DNA of 64,000 nucleotides, taken from NCBI GenBank assembly GCA_021397835.1, contig JAJFZO010000863.1:1984001-2048000 (forward strand), given 5' to 3'. Made by a program: the position numbers and the translations under genes. Source of the stretch: Moringa oleifera. Taxonomy: Eukaryota > Streptophyta > Magnoliopsida > Brassicales > Moringaceae. Below the pieces are notes generated by a model. The model was not told where the DNA came from, ran no database searches, and worked only from the letters and a program-made list of their open reading frames with translations. The first letter of the stretch is position 1. Each line of letters begins with the position of its first letter. This document shows, piece after piece, positions 13,601 to 26,330 of this stretch.

Positions 13601-14339
13601 AAGGAGAATTACAAAGTTTTGATCTAGGAAAAGATGGGTACAAACAACGCAGAGGTGAGGTTTTTAATTGTCAAGATAGGGTAATTCTAACAAAAATTAG
13701 GGAGAATAAAGAAAAATGGCTACTATCAGAATATCATTGATATGCAGAGAAAATCAAGGAGAATATTCTGCATGAAGGCGCTTCAACCTATAGTACAGAT
13801 TGTTTGAAGGGAATAAAAAGGTGTCAATGCATACAATTAATTTAACAATTAGTATGCATGGTAATGGGCCTCAGCCTGCATATGAAACTCTATCCATAAC
13901 ATGTCAATCCCAGTACACCTCCATTAAGCTAAGAGCATGGTGTAATACATAACTTGATAGTTCAAAAATTATCAGGGCTTTTTGAAGAATGAAGAAAAGG
14001 AGACAAACTGAAAAAGGCTCACAAGAAATAGAGGTAAAGCCATAATTGAGTAGGAAGCACAACATCCAAAGTTGAAAAAAGGAAGAAATACAATGTATGG
14101 CTTAAGTGAACAAGTTGGCTTTACTCTAAAAAGAATTTGTATCAATATGGACATTGATGTCGTTAAACACATCGTAGGATCAACAGAGGCTGATGATATC
14201 TAACACTGTCAAGCACTATGATTTGCCTAACTAGGAACTTTTGAAGGCATAAGACCACTTAAACAGCTCATAAACTGACCATATTGTTAGAAAATTTAAA
14301 CCCTAAGTGCTCTTCCTTAGTGAAACTAAAAGGTAAAGC

Positions 14340-16560
14340 CTTAAGACGAAAAGGATACTGTTAATTTTAGGTTTTGAAGAATGTTTTATGATTGATTATG
14401 AAGGGAGAAGGAGCAGGTTAGCTCTCTTATGGATGAAGGAGGTGAAGACAATTCTTTAATCATATTCCCGTCACCATATAGACATTTGGATTCAAGGATT
14501 CTTTGAACAACAACAATTAAGGTTCATTGGCTTTTATAGGAATTCCATAACCCAGGATCAAAGAAAAATCTTGAGACTTTTTGCATAAGAAAGTGCAACC
14601 TCTTGGAAACCCTATTTACTAGTATTAAATTTACCTGGTCTGATAGGAAAAGGAAGAGATTCATTTAAGAGAGATTAGACGGAGGTTTAACAAACCAAGA
14701 GTGGTAAAAAATTTTCCCAAAATGCCAAGAACACTATATCTCAGTTTCTTCTTCTCATCACATATTCCTTCTCTTTATCAAGCTATCTTCTATGGTAAGA
14801 TTTAATAAGAGATATTTGAAAACATCTGGGCATTGCATCCATAATGTGAACATATCATTATTGAGAATCGAAAACAAATACATGATGGGTCTCTTTTACA
14901 ATGTTATAAAGAATGGAGAAGTGTTGGGGTGGATTTACTAGCTAGAATAGGAAAGTCTTTAAAAATATTCAAACACAAATTGAAAGACACCAAAAGCTTT
15001 GGGCAATCTACGACTTCATTAAGAAAGAAAGGAAGTTTCAAAAGATATCAATAGAAGCAAGAAAAGCTTAAACAAATTATTTTAAAATGAAAAAAACCAT
15101 GTATAGGCAAAGATCAAGAAAAAATTGGCTTTGAGAGGGAGATCGCAATACCTTATTCTTTCATAATGTGACCTTTATAAGAACAAGGATAAACAAGATA
15201 TCAAACATTAAAGAAAAAAAAATAGTTTATGGGTATCAAATGACGACTAGATTATATGAATATTCATTGATTACTTTACGAAAATATTTTCCTTATCATC
15301 TCTATCAGGTGTGGACAAACTATGCCAAACTATTAAAGCCAAACTAGTAGAGACTATGAGAAAAATCTTGGAAAAAATGTTTACAGCTAATAAGACTATG
15401 AAATCCTTTCACTAAATGGACACCGATAAATCTTCAGAGTTAAATGGTTTACATGTCTTTTTCTTTAAAAAATGCTGGGTAACAACAGGGAAGGACATCA
15501 TATCTTATGCATGACTTTCTTAAATGATAGAAGGTCACTGAAAGATATCAACCAAACTAGCATTGCTCTCATTCCAAAAATAAAAGACTTATTGATGCCA
15601 AAAGATTTTTGACTAATAAATTTATGCAATGTGATTTACAAGTTAATTTTAAAGGTGCTAGCACATCGACTCAAAATTGATGCTCCCTTTTCTTATTAGT
15701 CAAAATCAATCTACTTTTATGAAAGGAAAATTAATCTTTGACATCAAGTTAGTGGCTTATGAAAGCATCCATTCCATGAAAATAAAGACAAAAAAGGTTA
15801 AAAGCAAATGGCCTTGGAACTTGATTTGAGTAAAAGTTTTTGACAGGATTGAATGAGACTTTCTAGCATCTGTTATGAAAATTATGGGCTTTGTTGAGAA
15901 ATGAATTTAATTCCGTTATGAAATGTATCGGCTTCGTATCATATTCGGTGATGGTTAATAGTAAAAAATATGGTAACATTAATCCTTCAAGAGGGCTTAC
16001 ACAAGGTGATCCACTATTATCTTTCCTATTTTTATTATGTGTCGAGGGATTATTTGCCTTACTCTATCAGGTAAAAAAATACAAGAGAGATCCATGAGAT
16101 GGCAATTATCCGAAGTGTTCTTTAGGTTCTTACCTATTTTTTGTAGACAATAATATGTTTTTCTTTAGGACTACACTGGAAGAATATAGAACTTTTATGA
16201 AGATCCTCAAGACATTTGAACAAGCATTAGGGCAATAGTTAAGTATGAAAAAATTTAGCATCTTATTTAGTCCCAATGTAAGACAAGTAGATCAATAAAT
16301 TATCTAAAAAACTTACAAGGATTGATCAAGTAACTAGAGAATGATAAGTACCTAGGATTCTCACTCATCATGGGATGAGTTAATAAGAGAGAGATCTTAA
16401 ATTTAAAAGACAAGGAATAATCTGGATTACATAAACAGAATGAGAAATTGCTTTCCAAGGCAAATAAAATAGTCTTCATTAAAGTTGTGTTTCAATTCAT
16501 CCATCATATATTATGGATTATTTTTTGTTACTTAAAACTCTCATTCATGAGATCAATATG
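14340..16560 (+). mobile_element. Decayed LINE (non-LTR retrotransposon): endonuclease and reverse transcriptase
   Basis: Three-frame reading with frameshifts and stops shows plant LINE order. An APE-type endonuclease (about 14.36-14.85 kb) has recognisable segments resembling the SPSHIDIW and FTWSDRKRKRFI regions. A connector follows, then reverse transcriptase at about 15.45-16.45 kb. The clearest block is 15891-16097, with GLTQGDPLLSFLFLLCVEG, close to the usual plant-LINE GLRQGDPLSPYLFLLCAEG motif. The following catalytic YADD-type position reads V-D-N-N (about 16141-16152), so the enzyme is dead. The zinc-finger (zf-RVT) 3' part is missing, and the exact ends and any target-site duplication could not be defined. 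Confidence 0.8.
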
Positions 16561-17129
16561 ATGGTTGTTAAATTTTGATGGGGATAGAATTTGTGAATTT
16601 TTTTAAAGATAAAATTATGTCATGATAATATGACATAAATTTGGATATTATACTATGAATGAGATAATTTGACACGATTATGTAAAATATCCTACGAAAC
16701 AAAAAAAATGACATGAATTAAATATTATACCATGAAATAATGAAATGGTTTACAATTTTCAAATGTATATCTTAGTTATAAAAATTTTGTTTATCAAGTT
16801 TTAATGTGGTCTTTTGTTAAATTTTCATTGTAGCATGCAAGGTAGCCCAACGTTCTTATTATTTCTGTCAAACTATTAACACAAAGGAATAACTTTAAAT
16901 GTTAAAACCTATAAAGAAAATATTAAACCAAACAGTTGAAATTGCTCAACAAAAATGCCTGGGCAAACTCATATAGTTTATAGGAAATGACTAATACATA
17001 AAGTGGCCTAGCAAATTCATATATGTTATAAAAAATGTTGGAAACTTCAAAGTTGCAATGGGCCACTACCTTTTTAAATTGCTCAACAGAAGTGCAGCAC
17101 AATAATGTGTTCTAAGTAACATGATTAAA

Positions 17130-17820
17130 AGTTTTTATATCCTTCACTAGATGAAATTACCAGTAGAGGATTGTTTGGCACTCATCATACCTTTCTAAAT
17201 AACCATGTAGGAAGTAAAGTAGTGCTAACTTAGTGCATCTTCAAGATCCTTAAATTCCCCTGTCACCAACTTTGACCTCACCATTAAAGTTCTAACCTGA
17301 TAAACAAAGAAAAAAAATAAAAACTAAGTCAATAATCACAATGAAAAATAAATAAATGTAAATAAACTAAAATAATAAGTAAACATACACTTTGTCAATT
17401 CTATTGAAGTATTTAGTTAAAAGTTCAAAGGAGGTAATTTGAAAACTAGTTATATCTAGTAGCTTCTCATACTTTAGCCTTGTTATTAAGCAAAACTTAG
17501 TCTTGCTGAACCGGAACTCCTTTTTCCCCCCAGCAAGAACCGCATCTCCCCTTCATCATATTGGTTAATATCCTAAAGCAATAAACTATGCATAATCCTT
17601 CTCGAGAAAGTTTGTTCTTTTGTTATTTTAAAGAAATGACCAAAGCGTATGTCCATTAACTTTTCCTTCAAAGTCCAACTTTTATCAATCTTTGTAAGCA
17701 ACTCATTGATTATGGGAATGATATCATTGTCATAGTGATTGATGACCTTTAGCTTGCTTGTTTTTGGCTCACTTTTTTGAACGATAAATTGTCTAGTGGT
17801 TAGCATCTACAAGCATCCAA
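17130..17820 (-). pseudogene. DUF1985 fragment from a Ulp1-type plant transposon
   Basis: On the minus strand, 17573-17806 encodes an RFGHFF-containing segment and an SRRIMHSLLL stretch. Past a stop, the next frame gives a segment ending GGKKEFRFSKTKFCLITRLK, matching the DUF1985 pattern (GGKKIRFSIxEFxLITGLK). Further on, after another frame change, EDALS is followed by ALLYFLHGYLER, again as expected. DUF1985 is found mostly in plant Mutator/CACTA-type elements carrying a Ulp1-like cysteine protease. The several frame changes and stops show a relic. No protease domain or terminal repeats were found nearby. Confidence 0.55.
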
Positions 17821-18850
17821 ACATAATAATTTAAAGAATGAAATATAAAAATAAAGCACAAATATGGATAGAACAAACCATGAAATACTAAAAATTAATT
17901 AATAAAAAAAGAAAATAAAGGATGAAATAGTAAAATAAACCATGGAATAGCAAACTAAACCACGATTCATCAAAAGATACGATTTACACATTTAAATCAT
18001 GATATAAGCCACGTTTTACTAAATTAATGCATGTTCTAAATATAAAAGATATGATTTATTCATTTATGCGACGATATGTTTATGTAAACTCAGTGTGACT
18101 TAACCCATGATTTTGTAGCCCCTCTCAAGCCCAAGTGATGCATTCATTGGTATAAACAGAACCAATGTTGCATTTTTAAGCACTTGACAACACCATAGAA
18201 TACATTTGGAACCTTAGCACTTGGATGCATGCATAAAACTATGAAACCCACTTAAAAACTCATCTTGAATATGCAAAACCAATTTCTGATGATAACAAAC
18301 AAAGATAAACGAATTAAAAGTATAAACAATCAATCAAACAACCAAATTCATTATCACAAAAAATGGTAAAATAAGCCACACACTCTGAATATCCATCAAA
18401 ACTATTATAGTTGATGGTTGCTTGACTATTAATGAAATTATTTTAACTTAAACGTGTGTTTATAAAAACAGATGGTTGTCATGATATTAACTTGTTGAAA
18501 AAATTACTGTTGACATAAAAAAAGATAAAAATAAAAAAAGAGAAAGCAGTTGTTTTGAAATGAACATTGACGTTTATTTTTTTTTTATGCGATAACATTT
18601 GTATAATTAAGAGTGAGGGACAGATGATATTTTTTGTGCACTATAAAAATAAATGTTAAAAAAATTATGTTACTAATTTAAATTATTTTCAATAATACTT
18701 TTGTGATTTATTTGGTTGTTCAATATATAAAATATTTTATAGAATTAAAAAACATTTTTTTTAACTTTCAACGACCGAACCTCAAATGTCTTGGCCGCCG
18801 TACTTGATGAGCATGTATATAATATCTGGGCACTACGGAAAAGTCAAACG
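17821..18850. other. AT-rich spacer upstream of the NiaP transporter
   Basis: This spacer is A/T rich with no recognisable coding region. It presumably includes the NiaP promoter near its right end, but I could not pick out a convincing TATA box. Confidence 0.4.
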
Positions 18851-19965
18851 GGGTAGAGGACCGAAAACTCAGCCACTCCAAACCAAAGAAATCAACTTTG
18901 ACAAACAAAAGCAGATAATCTTCAGAGACACGCACAAACATACATTTCATTCCTTTTGTTTTGGAATTATGATTTCGTTCCTTGATTGTACATAAGTGTT
19001 AGGACGACAAGAAGAAGAAGAAGAAGAAGAAGAAGAAGAAGAAGAAGATCTGGAATTACCTTCCGTTTTAACCCGGTTCGTCATTTATCTCCGTTAATAC
19101 TAAGTTCTTATTTTCTTTTCCAAATTGATGTTCTCTTCTGATCCGTATCCATTTGTTATTTCTCCTTCTTGTAAGTTTGAGATAAAAATGTATGCTTTAG
19201 ATTGGCGTATGTGGGTTTTTGATGGTTTCGCTATCTTGATGATTCAAAGGTCTACTGTTGATCAAAACCATCGATTATGCATTATGTGTCTGTTGCAGAT
19301 ATGTGTTATCTAAAACCCCAAACGCAACTATTTACAATGTTCTACGTAGTATTTTCATTGTGCTATCTATGTGTACATGCATGTGGACCTGTTTGTCTGT
19401 TTGGTTCCAATATATCATGCTTCTATTTATGATTGGTTCAGATTATACATGTGGGAAATGCACAGATATTCCAACAATAAAAAATTAATTACTGATTGTC
19501 ACGAAGAAAAAGAATTAATTAGGTAACTTTACAGTAGTACTTGAGCTATTCCATTGGTTAGGACCAAAATCAAATGGTATTAGGAACAAAGAATGCTAAG
19601 TGGCACTTCAAGAACCCATAACAGCAAATGGATTTTTATTTATTTATTTATTTTTTTGTGGCTTGAGTTGAAAGGCTTACATTGTGTATAATTACATTCT
19701 TTGAATGCAAACAAGCGGAGCTGTTCGATTAATGTTTTAAATATTATCTTTTCTCTAGTAATGACCTCCATTCACACTCTTCCTATAATCTAATGTTGTG
19801 CTTATGAACTTCTGGTATAGTTGCAGATATTTTGCAATGCAAGTATTATTTCAACTATGCATCTCTTAGCAGTTTTTCATTCAAAGTTTCCCTTGTAGTT
19901 ATTGTGATTAATGAGATCAAAATGTGGCATTACTAATGCATAGATTATATTACTTTTGTTTATAG
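18851..19965 (+). promoter_or_regulatory. Probable 5' leader and leader intron of the NiaP transporter
   Basis: The coding start at 19966 directly follows a splice acceptor (TTTATAG), so at least one upstream leader exon exists. A strong donor (GTAAGTTTGA) lies at 19171, giving a probable leader intron 19171-19965. The proposed leader exon contains a GAA trinucleotide run (19010-19048) and an ATG at 19128. With this splice, that ATG opens a reading frame of about 25 codons which crosses the junction and overlaps the main start in another frame. The leader structure is inferred; transcript data would settle it. Confidence 0.45.
19010..19048 (+). repeat. GAA trinucleotide microsatellite in a probable 5' leader
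   Basis: Uninterrupted GAA/AAG repeat of about 13 units, located between the presumed transcription start of the NiaP gene and its leader-intron donor. Such runs are length-polymorphic. Confidence 0.9.
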
Positions 19966-22900
19966 ATGCAGCATGGAAGTCCAAGGTTCAGTGTGGATGA
20001 AGCACTTGTGGCCATGGGATTTGGGAAATTCCAATATGTTGTGCTTGCTTATGCTGGCATGGGCTGGGTTTCAGAGGCAATGGAGATGATGCTTCTCTCT
20101 TTTGTAGGGCCTGCAGTTCAGTCTTTGTGGGGTCTTTCCTCCCATGAAGAGAGCCTAATAACCAGCATTGTTTTCGCTGGAATGCTAGTTGGCGCATATT
20201 CATGGGGCATAGTTTCAGACAAGCACGGACGAAGGTGGGCCTTTATCAGTTTCTCCTTCCTCATATGCTACCATCGCTTTCTGTCTTTGATCTTTTGTGA
20301 AAACTTTCTGAGTGACTTCCCAGCAACTGCGTTTTTATTTCTTTATCTCTTTCTTTTTTTCATTAATTCATTTCTCAACATCTGTTTCTGTCATCTTGGC
20401 TGCCAAGAAGATGAATGTCTGAAGCTTAGCTGAAATGTCACCATCAAAACTGGGTTTATGGTAGCTCTTTCGTAATAGTTTGAGTAGCCTTCTTGACAAA
20501 TGGAGTTTGATATTTGATGTTTATGCATTCGTGAATACTATGTCTGCTGTTCCACAAATTTCTACAGCCTTACGGTTGATTTTAAGAAGCACTACTAGGA
20601 GTTGAGGAGGTTAGTTTCCCTAATGAATATGGTTTTAGATTCCACTGATTTGGAAGGTGGGTACGCCTCCAAAGGTGGTTTTCATTGCATGGGAGGCAGC
20701 TTGGGGCAAGCTACCAACCCATGACAATCTATAGAAAAGGGGAAAAGTCCTGGCTATTAGGTGTGTTTTTCTGCAAAGATTATGAGGAACATGAGGAGAT
20801 GGTTAGTCACATTTTAATTTGGTGCAAATGGTCTAGAGATATGTGGGTAGTGCTTTGATTTTGTTGGATTGGGTGGTTTTGGGTCAATGGCTGCTGAGGT
20901 AAGATCTTGGTCAGACCTCCATGATTCTGGGCATAAAAGAAAAATAACAGCATTAATTTATTTTCTCATTTTTTAGTTGGTGTCGGAAGAAAGGAATGAG
21001 TGGGATTTTGAAGGGTTGAAATACCTCCACCTGTGGTTAGAGATTGATGGATTCACACTTCAAAGCTATGGGTAATGGGAAATTATTTTGTAATTAAAGA
21101 GAATTTGTAGAGTTGATAGATCTTCTCACCTCCAGATAACCAACCATATGTTTACATGGGTGGCACCCCTTTGTTGCATTTGGTAATATGCAAATTATTC
21201 TGTTTGTGATAAAATATATTTTTAGATTCAAACAGCAAGTTATGGATATCTGGTTCATTCTAAATCCCTTGATGGAAAAGATTAAACCAGAGGTTTGCTG
21301 GCTTGATTTAGTCTTTGTTATTTTTTCTTTCCATACTGTTGCTCTTTTGTCCCGTTACTTGATGTTGTTGTTTCTTGCAACAAGTTTGTGTGTATAAAGC
21401 TGTTCTTCCTTGCTATACATTGCTTTATATGAGCGCGTGCACACACTAATATGCATGCGTGTTTTATGTTTTGCATGACACTAATTACTCCACCTGATTT
21501 TTTGGTTTTCCTTGTGTTTTTCCAGGAGAGGATTTCTTATTACTGCAGTGGTGACTTCTGCAGCTGGCCTTTTGAGTGCCTTTGCCCCAAATTATCCTTC
21601 TTTGATTATTCTACGTTGTTTGGTTGGCCTTGGTTTGGGAGGAGGTCCTGTGCTCTCATCCTGGTTTCTGGAGTTCATTCCTGCTCCAAACAGAGGCACT
21701 TGGATGGTTGTTTTTTCAGCTTTCTGGACTCTGGGAACAATTCTTGAGGCTTTGCTTGCATGGGTAAGCATTTTCTTCGCAGATGAACTTAATTTTTCCC
21801 TTTGTTTTCTGAAATTTTTCCTTTGGTTTTCGAGTCTTCAGAATTAAAACAGAGGATCTATGGTGTTGCTTCTCATTGATGTTTTTGTACTTGCCAGCTT
21901 GGTGAAACTAATGAGGTTAACAAGGACCAAATATCTAGTAACCTGCTCACCTTATTAATGATCTGTTTTTTTTGCCTCAGTGTGAAACACATTCTTTGTT
22001 TCCTTAACATTATAGATTTTATTTTTTTGGAAACCATGTTGCCTACACTTTCCAATGTTGATTTCAGTTCTCCTTTTCCTTCCTTTTCTCCCTGAATTAT
22101 ATATTGCAACCTGAAGTAGGACTGGCGCCATTGCTCTCTCTGTAGGTAATTGGCTAGTAGTTAGTGACTAAGTTTTACTGAATGACATGATTAATGGGTC
22201 AGTCTACATTTTGGGAGTTGGAGTCTACTCTGAGGGTTTTACCCACACTTTTCCCCATGGGTTTTTCACCCTGGCTGCTTGGAACCTTCCTTGTTGCCTT
22301 CATTTATCCAGAAAAAGAAAAAACCTTGGAATAACTCAAGATGATACTTGATTCTGCACCTTAAAATTGAAGGGAACAATGCTCTCCTCTTCTGTTTCTC
22401 TCTCTCACTCTTCAATTTTTGAGGAACTTACATTTAGGCAGTACTTTGGTTATGATGCATTTGTTACAGCTTGTCATGCCAACATTGGGTTGGAGGTGGT
22501 TACTTGCGCTGTCTTCCCTTCCTTCGTCACTACTCCTCGTATTCTATAGAATGACACCAGAATCACCAAGATATTTATGCTTGCAAGGCAGAAAAACTGA
22601 AGCGCTTAGTATTTTGGAGAAAATAGCAAGAACAAATGGAACAGAACTGCCTCTTGGTATTCTTGTTTCGGAACATGATGTTGAGCTAGATGAGAAGAGT
22701 ATTCCTTCAGAGGATACCCATTTGCTCAAACCAAGAGAAAATGAAGATGTAACTTCCAAGGAAATGGACTCTAATGTGGGCGGCATCTGGTCGTTGTTAC
22801 CGCTTCTTTCACCAAAGTTGCTTAAGCCAACCTTGCTTTTATGGGCAGTGTTTTTTGGAAATGCATTTTCATATTATGGGCTTGTTTTGCTGACTACTGA

Positions 22901-25130
22901 GCTCAACAACAGAAACAATAAATGTACATCAACTGAACTGAATGCAGAAACTTCCCAGGATATTAGCTACAGAGATGTTTTCATTACTAGTTTTGCAGGT
23001 AACTTTGTCGCAGCAAATACTTATGATATTCATGTCTGAACTGTCTGTAAGTATTTAAGAAGACGAAAAGCTCTATTTAGTCTACTAAACTCAAACTTGA
23101 CAAAAACATTTATCTTTATTTTCAAAACTATAATACACGTATAATATGCACTATGTTATAATTCTGCTAAAGTACTATTGAATGTTCCATTTCCTGTTCA
23201 TAGTGATAATAGTCTTATGATGATATTATGACCAAATACATACTGAATTTCAAGATTTTATTGACTATTTTCAATATCTGCTGGTTAGCATGTAACTTTT
23301 TTAATATTTACAGTTATGGTATTCAGGTATTAGTATGGATTGGATAGATTTTCTCTCAATGTAAGTCCAAAGAGTGACCATTCCATAGGATATTTAGTAT
23401 GTATTGATGCTATTTTGATTCATAATTTAATTAAAATTCTAATATATCCATTTGCATACATTTTTACCTCATTGTGTCTTTGCATTTCTTTTTATACAGA
23501 ATACAGTTTTGTTCTTCTGAAGAAAAACTGAACCATACACACTTCTAAATTATTTTTACTCGTGTTTTCTTCACTATAGCCTTCTGTGCTTATTTCAAAC
23601 ATTATTTTCATTGTCTTATGAGAAACTTTGATTGTTTCTACTGCTGAAGAGCAGCTTGCTAACATCTTACTTTTATTTGCTTGAAGAGTTGCCGGGGCTA
23701 CTAATATCAGCCGTCACAGTTGATAGACTCGGTCGTAAACTTTCAATGTCATCTATGTTCTTCCTGTGTTCCATCTTCCTGCTCCCTTTGGTGTATCGTC
23801 AGCCCGAGGGTTTGACAACATGTCTTCTTTTTGGTTGTCGCATATGCATCACAGTAACTTTTACAGTTGTCTATATATATGCTCCAGAGGTAAATAGTAA
23901 TAGTCAATTTTTCAGCATGATTTTTTATTTCAAGAGGAAATGAGATTTATATTGTTTTTTATTATCTCATGGACAAGTAACCGCAGCAATAGGCACAACA
24001 CAATATATAATCCTTTGTTTTATTTTGATGAGGACAACTCAAGATATATCATTTCTGCCTATGATAAATCTGACATTCTACATAACTGAATTTTGAAACT
24101 TCCAAGATTTTCATCATTAGAAGCTGTACATTTATTTAGTTCATTTATTCAAGAAGCTTATCCTTGAATCCTATTATGTGGTTGTAGTTGATGTTCTGTA
24201 ATGCAGTGGTATTTTGCATGACTGGGATGCAAATTTGTGCCAAATTTCTTCTTATCCAACAATTGGACACCATTCACAAAATCACGAACTTTTTTCAATT
24301 TACAAAAACTATGTTTGAATACTTTTTCATGCCTGCAGGTACCTGTTTTTATGGTTTTTAAGATTATTCAATTTTATGCCTAATCTTGAAGGCTTGTAAC
24401 TTTAACTATGTACCAAGCTGACCTCCAGTGACTTTGAGAAAACCGAGAGATAGCTGACCTAAGGGAATTGCATATAAGAATGTTTAGTCTGTGATTTATC
24501 TAAAAGTAAATAATTCTATTACTCAGTCATGAAATTTGCTCCCCTTGGAAATGTTGTTAGTTGCCTTTCCTCTTTTTGATGTGATGATAACTTGGCATAC
24601 TGGAGGACTCGCCCTCATCAGAAGTTGACTACTTTGAGAGACTATTCCTTTATTTTTAGATTCCAAGGATCATACTTCCAAGGGCTGAATGAGTATAATA
24701 GCACTTGAAAACAAGAACATGATTTATGTTAATGAATCATTTGTATTTTCTTGCTATTTTTTTCTATGTTTAAGTTAGCATACTCTTTCTGGAAAATTGT
24801 TGGCTGGGATTTAATTTGAGACATCTATTTAATTTTAAGAAGATTTGATTGTGATATATGTTTACTTTACTTAATTTGTAGATGTACCCAACCTCAGTGA
24901 GATCAACTGGTGTTGGAGTGGCAAGCTCGGTGGGAAGAATTGGTGGAATGGTGTGTCCACTTGTAGCAGTAGGTTTAGTGCATGGGTGTCATCTAACAGC
25001 ATCCATTATTTTGTTTGAGATTGTAATTCTTCTGTCAGGAGTCTGTGTGATGTTGTTCCCATTCGAAACTAAGGGACGTGATTTGACAGATAATATATCT
25101 AGTTCAAATCAAGTCGCTGAATTAGCTTAA
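19966..25130 (+). CDS. NiaP: NiaP-type nicotinate/organic-cation transporter (MFS)
   Basis: Twelve-helix major facilitator protein of the plant NiaP / organic cation transporter 7 group, which moves nicotinate and related cations across membranes. Five exons (19966-20234, 21526-21763, 22470-22998, 23687-23889, 24882-25130) give 495 residues with every phase closing. Markers seen: the N-terminal [16 protein letters not shown] segment, AEMMLLSF-type first helix ([16 protein letters not shown]), the MFS motif [10 protein letters not shown] after helix 2, a [13 protein letters not shown] helix, the [11 protein letters not shown] loop, a hydrophilic central loop (about residues 215-265), the second-half VDRLGRK motif, and a [11 protein letters not shown] tail. 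Length and motif order match the Arabidopsis protein At3g13050 as I remember it. The first residue used is the ATG straight after a leader intron. The first intron carries a LINE fragment. No lesions in the exons. Confidence 0.93.
20550..21130 (+). mobile_element. LINE 3' fragment (zf-RVT region) inside a NiaP intron
   Basis: In the first coding intron, broken frames read [13 protein letters not shown] and [15 protein letters not shown], followed by an RCVFL/HxxC-like stretch and [11 protein letters not shown]. This is the pattern of the zinc-binding zf-RVT domain and following FWxIWxERNxRxFE motif at the end of plant LINE ORF2. It lies in the same orientation as the host gene, is truncated at its 5' end, and is interrupted by stops. 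Confidence 0.75.
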
Positions 25131-26330
25131 ACTGAGAAGAGTAGATGGAGCTTGCCCTGTCTGCATACAATTCTTGATGGCAGAAGAAATATACAGGTAG
25201 TCAACCTCAGTTTTCTTTCTATTTTCCTGTTTGAGGGAAATGGTTATCTGTCCCTAAAGAAAGACTAGATGACGTCATGATTTTCTTGAGCCTACTCCAG
25301 CGACAAAAAGGAATCTTCTGGCAGAAGATCATCAAGAATGCGGCTGGAATGCTCCAAGCCAGAGGTTTCTTTTCCCATTTTCCTCTAGTAGATCTTATCT
25401 AAATCTGTATTCTTTCATGCCTTCTGTACATACGCAGAGAGGTGTGGCATCTAAAACACCTGGTTTATACTTGTTTTTATGTTGCTGAATAATGAGCTTA
25501 GGTCTTTTAAGCTCTGGTATATGACATTTCATCCCTGCAGTTGTATGGAAGGGTTGATTGTAGGTCAGTCAGTTAATCTTTCATTAGGATCTGGAAACTG
25601 TACCTGGGTGTATATCGACGTTCATAACTTTGTCTGAAATAAGTTCATTTAAAAGAGATGGGAAGGATTAGACTCAATGCTATTATGCCTTTATAGCTGG
25701 ATTGTCTTTACATTGTTATATCACAATGAAAAGTTTCCGTTCTGAAAGTATTTTTATGATGTTTATCTTGCTAGTTGCTTGCTTGTTCTGATTAGGACAT
25801 CTCCAGGCATGTTGACTCACAACTATTATGCTGCATGGATTTGGCAATCTCAGTAAATAGCAGTAATAGGATGTGTGGCTGATGTAACCCTCAAACTCTG
25901 AAGAAGTGCTAGTTGACCGATTCTATTGGTGAGTCTTTTAGATTTGTGATCGCATTGGTGGGTTTTCTGGGCGCAAGGAAGGCTATGCTGGTTTTTTTTT
26001 TTTTATTATTCTTTTATTTTTCAGGACTTCCTGATTTCACAGCCCGTTGCTAACAGCTTATTGTGTCTCCATCATCAGTAAAGGTTTTACTGCGGATTGC
26101 TGTGTCAAGTGCTTGAGCCAGCTTGTGCTCGTGCTCAAGAAAAATAGAGTACTCGGTATGACATCTAACCATAGAGTTCAATATAATTTGCAGTGAAATG
26201 CAAACTCAGCCATCTTTAGCTCTAAAGAGAATCCATGTTTCTCTCACTCTGGCATGGTATTGTCAAACATTGCCCTGTCCATTTTCTTTGTAGTCTGCAA
26301 TGAGTATCTTTCCAGTCGCCTCATAGAGCC
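25131..26330 (+). other. 3' untranslated and downstream region of NiaP
   Basis: The region after the stop codon has moderate base composition and no open frame of note. It probably includes the NiaP 3' UTR; an exact polyadenylation site was not fixed. Confidence 0.4.

Noticed and set aside
19125..19488. Plus-strand open frames upstream of the NiaP start, considered as a coding first exon
   Set aside because: Joining through the 19171 donor puts them out of frame with the transporter, so they were treated as leader sequence.
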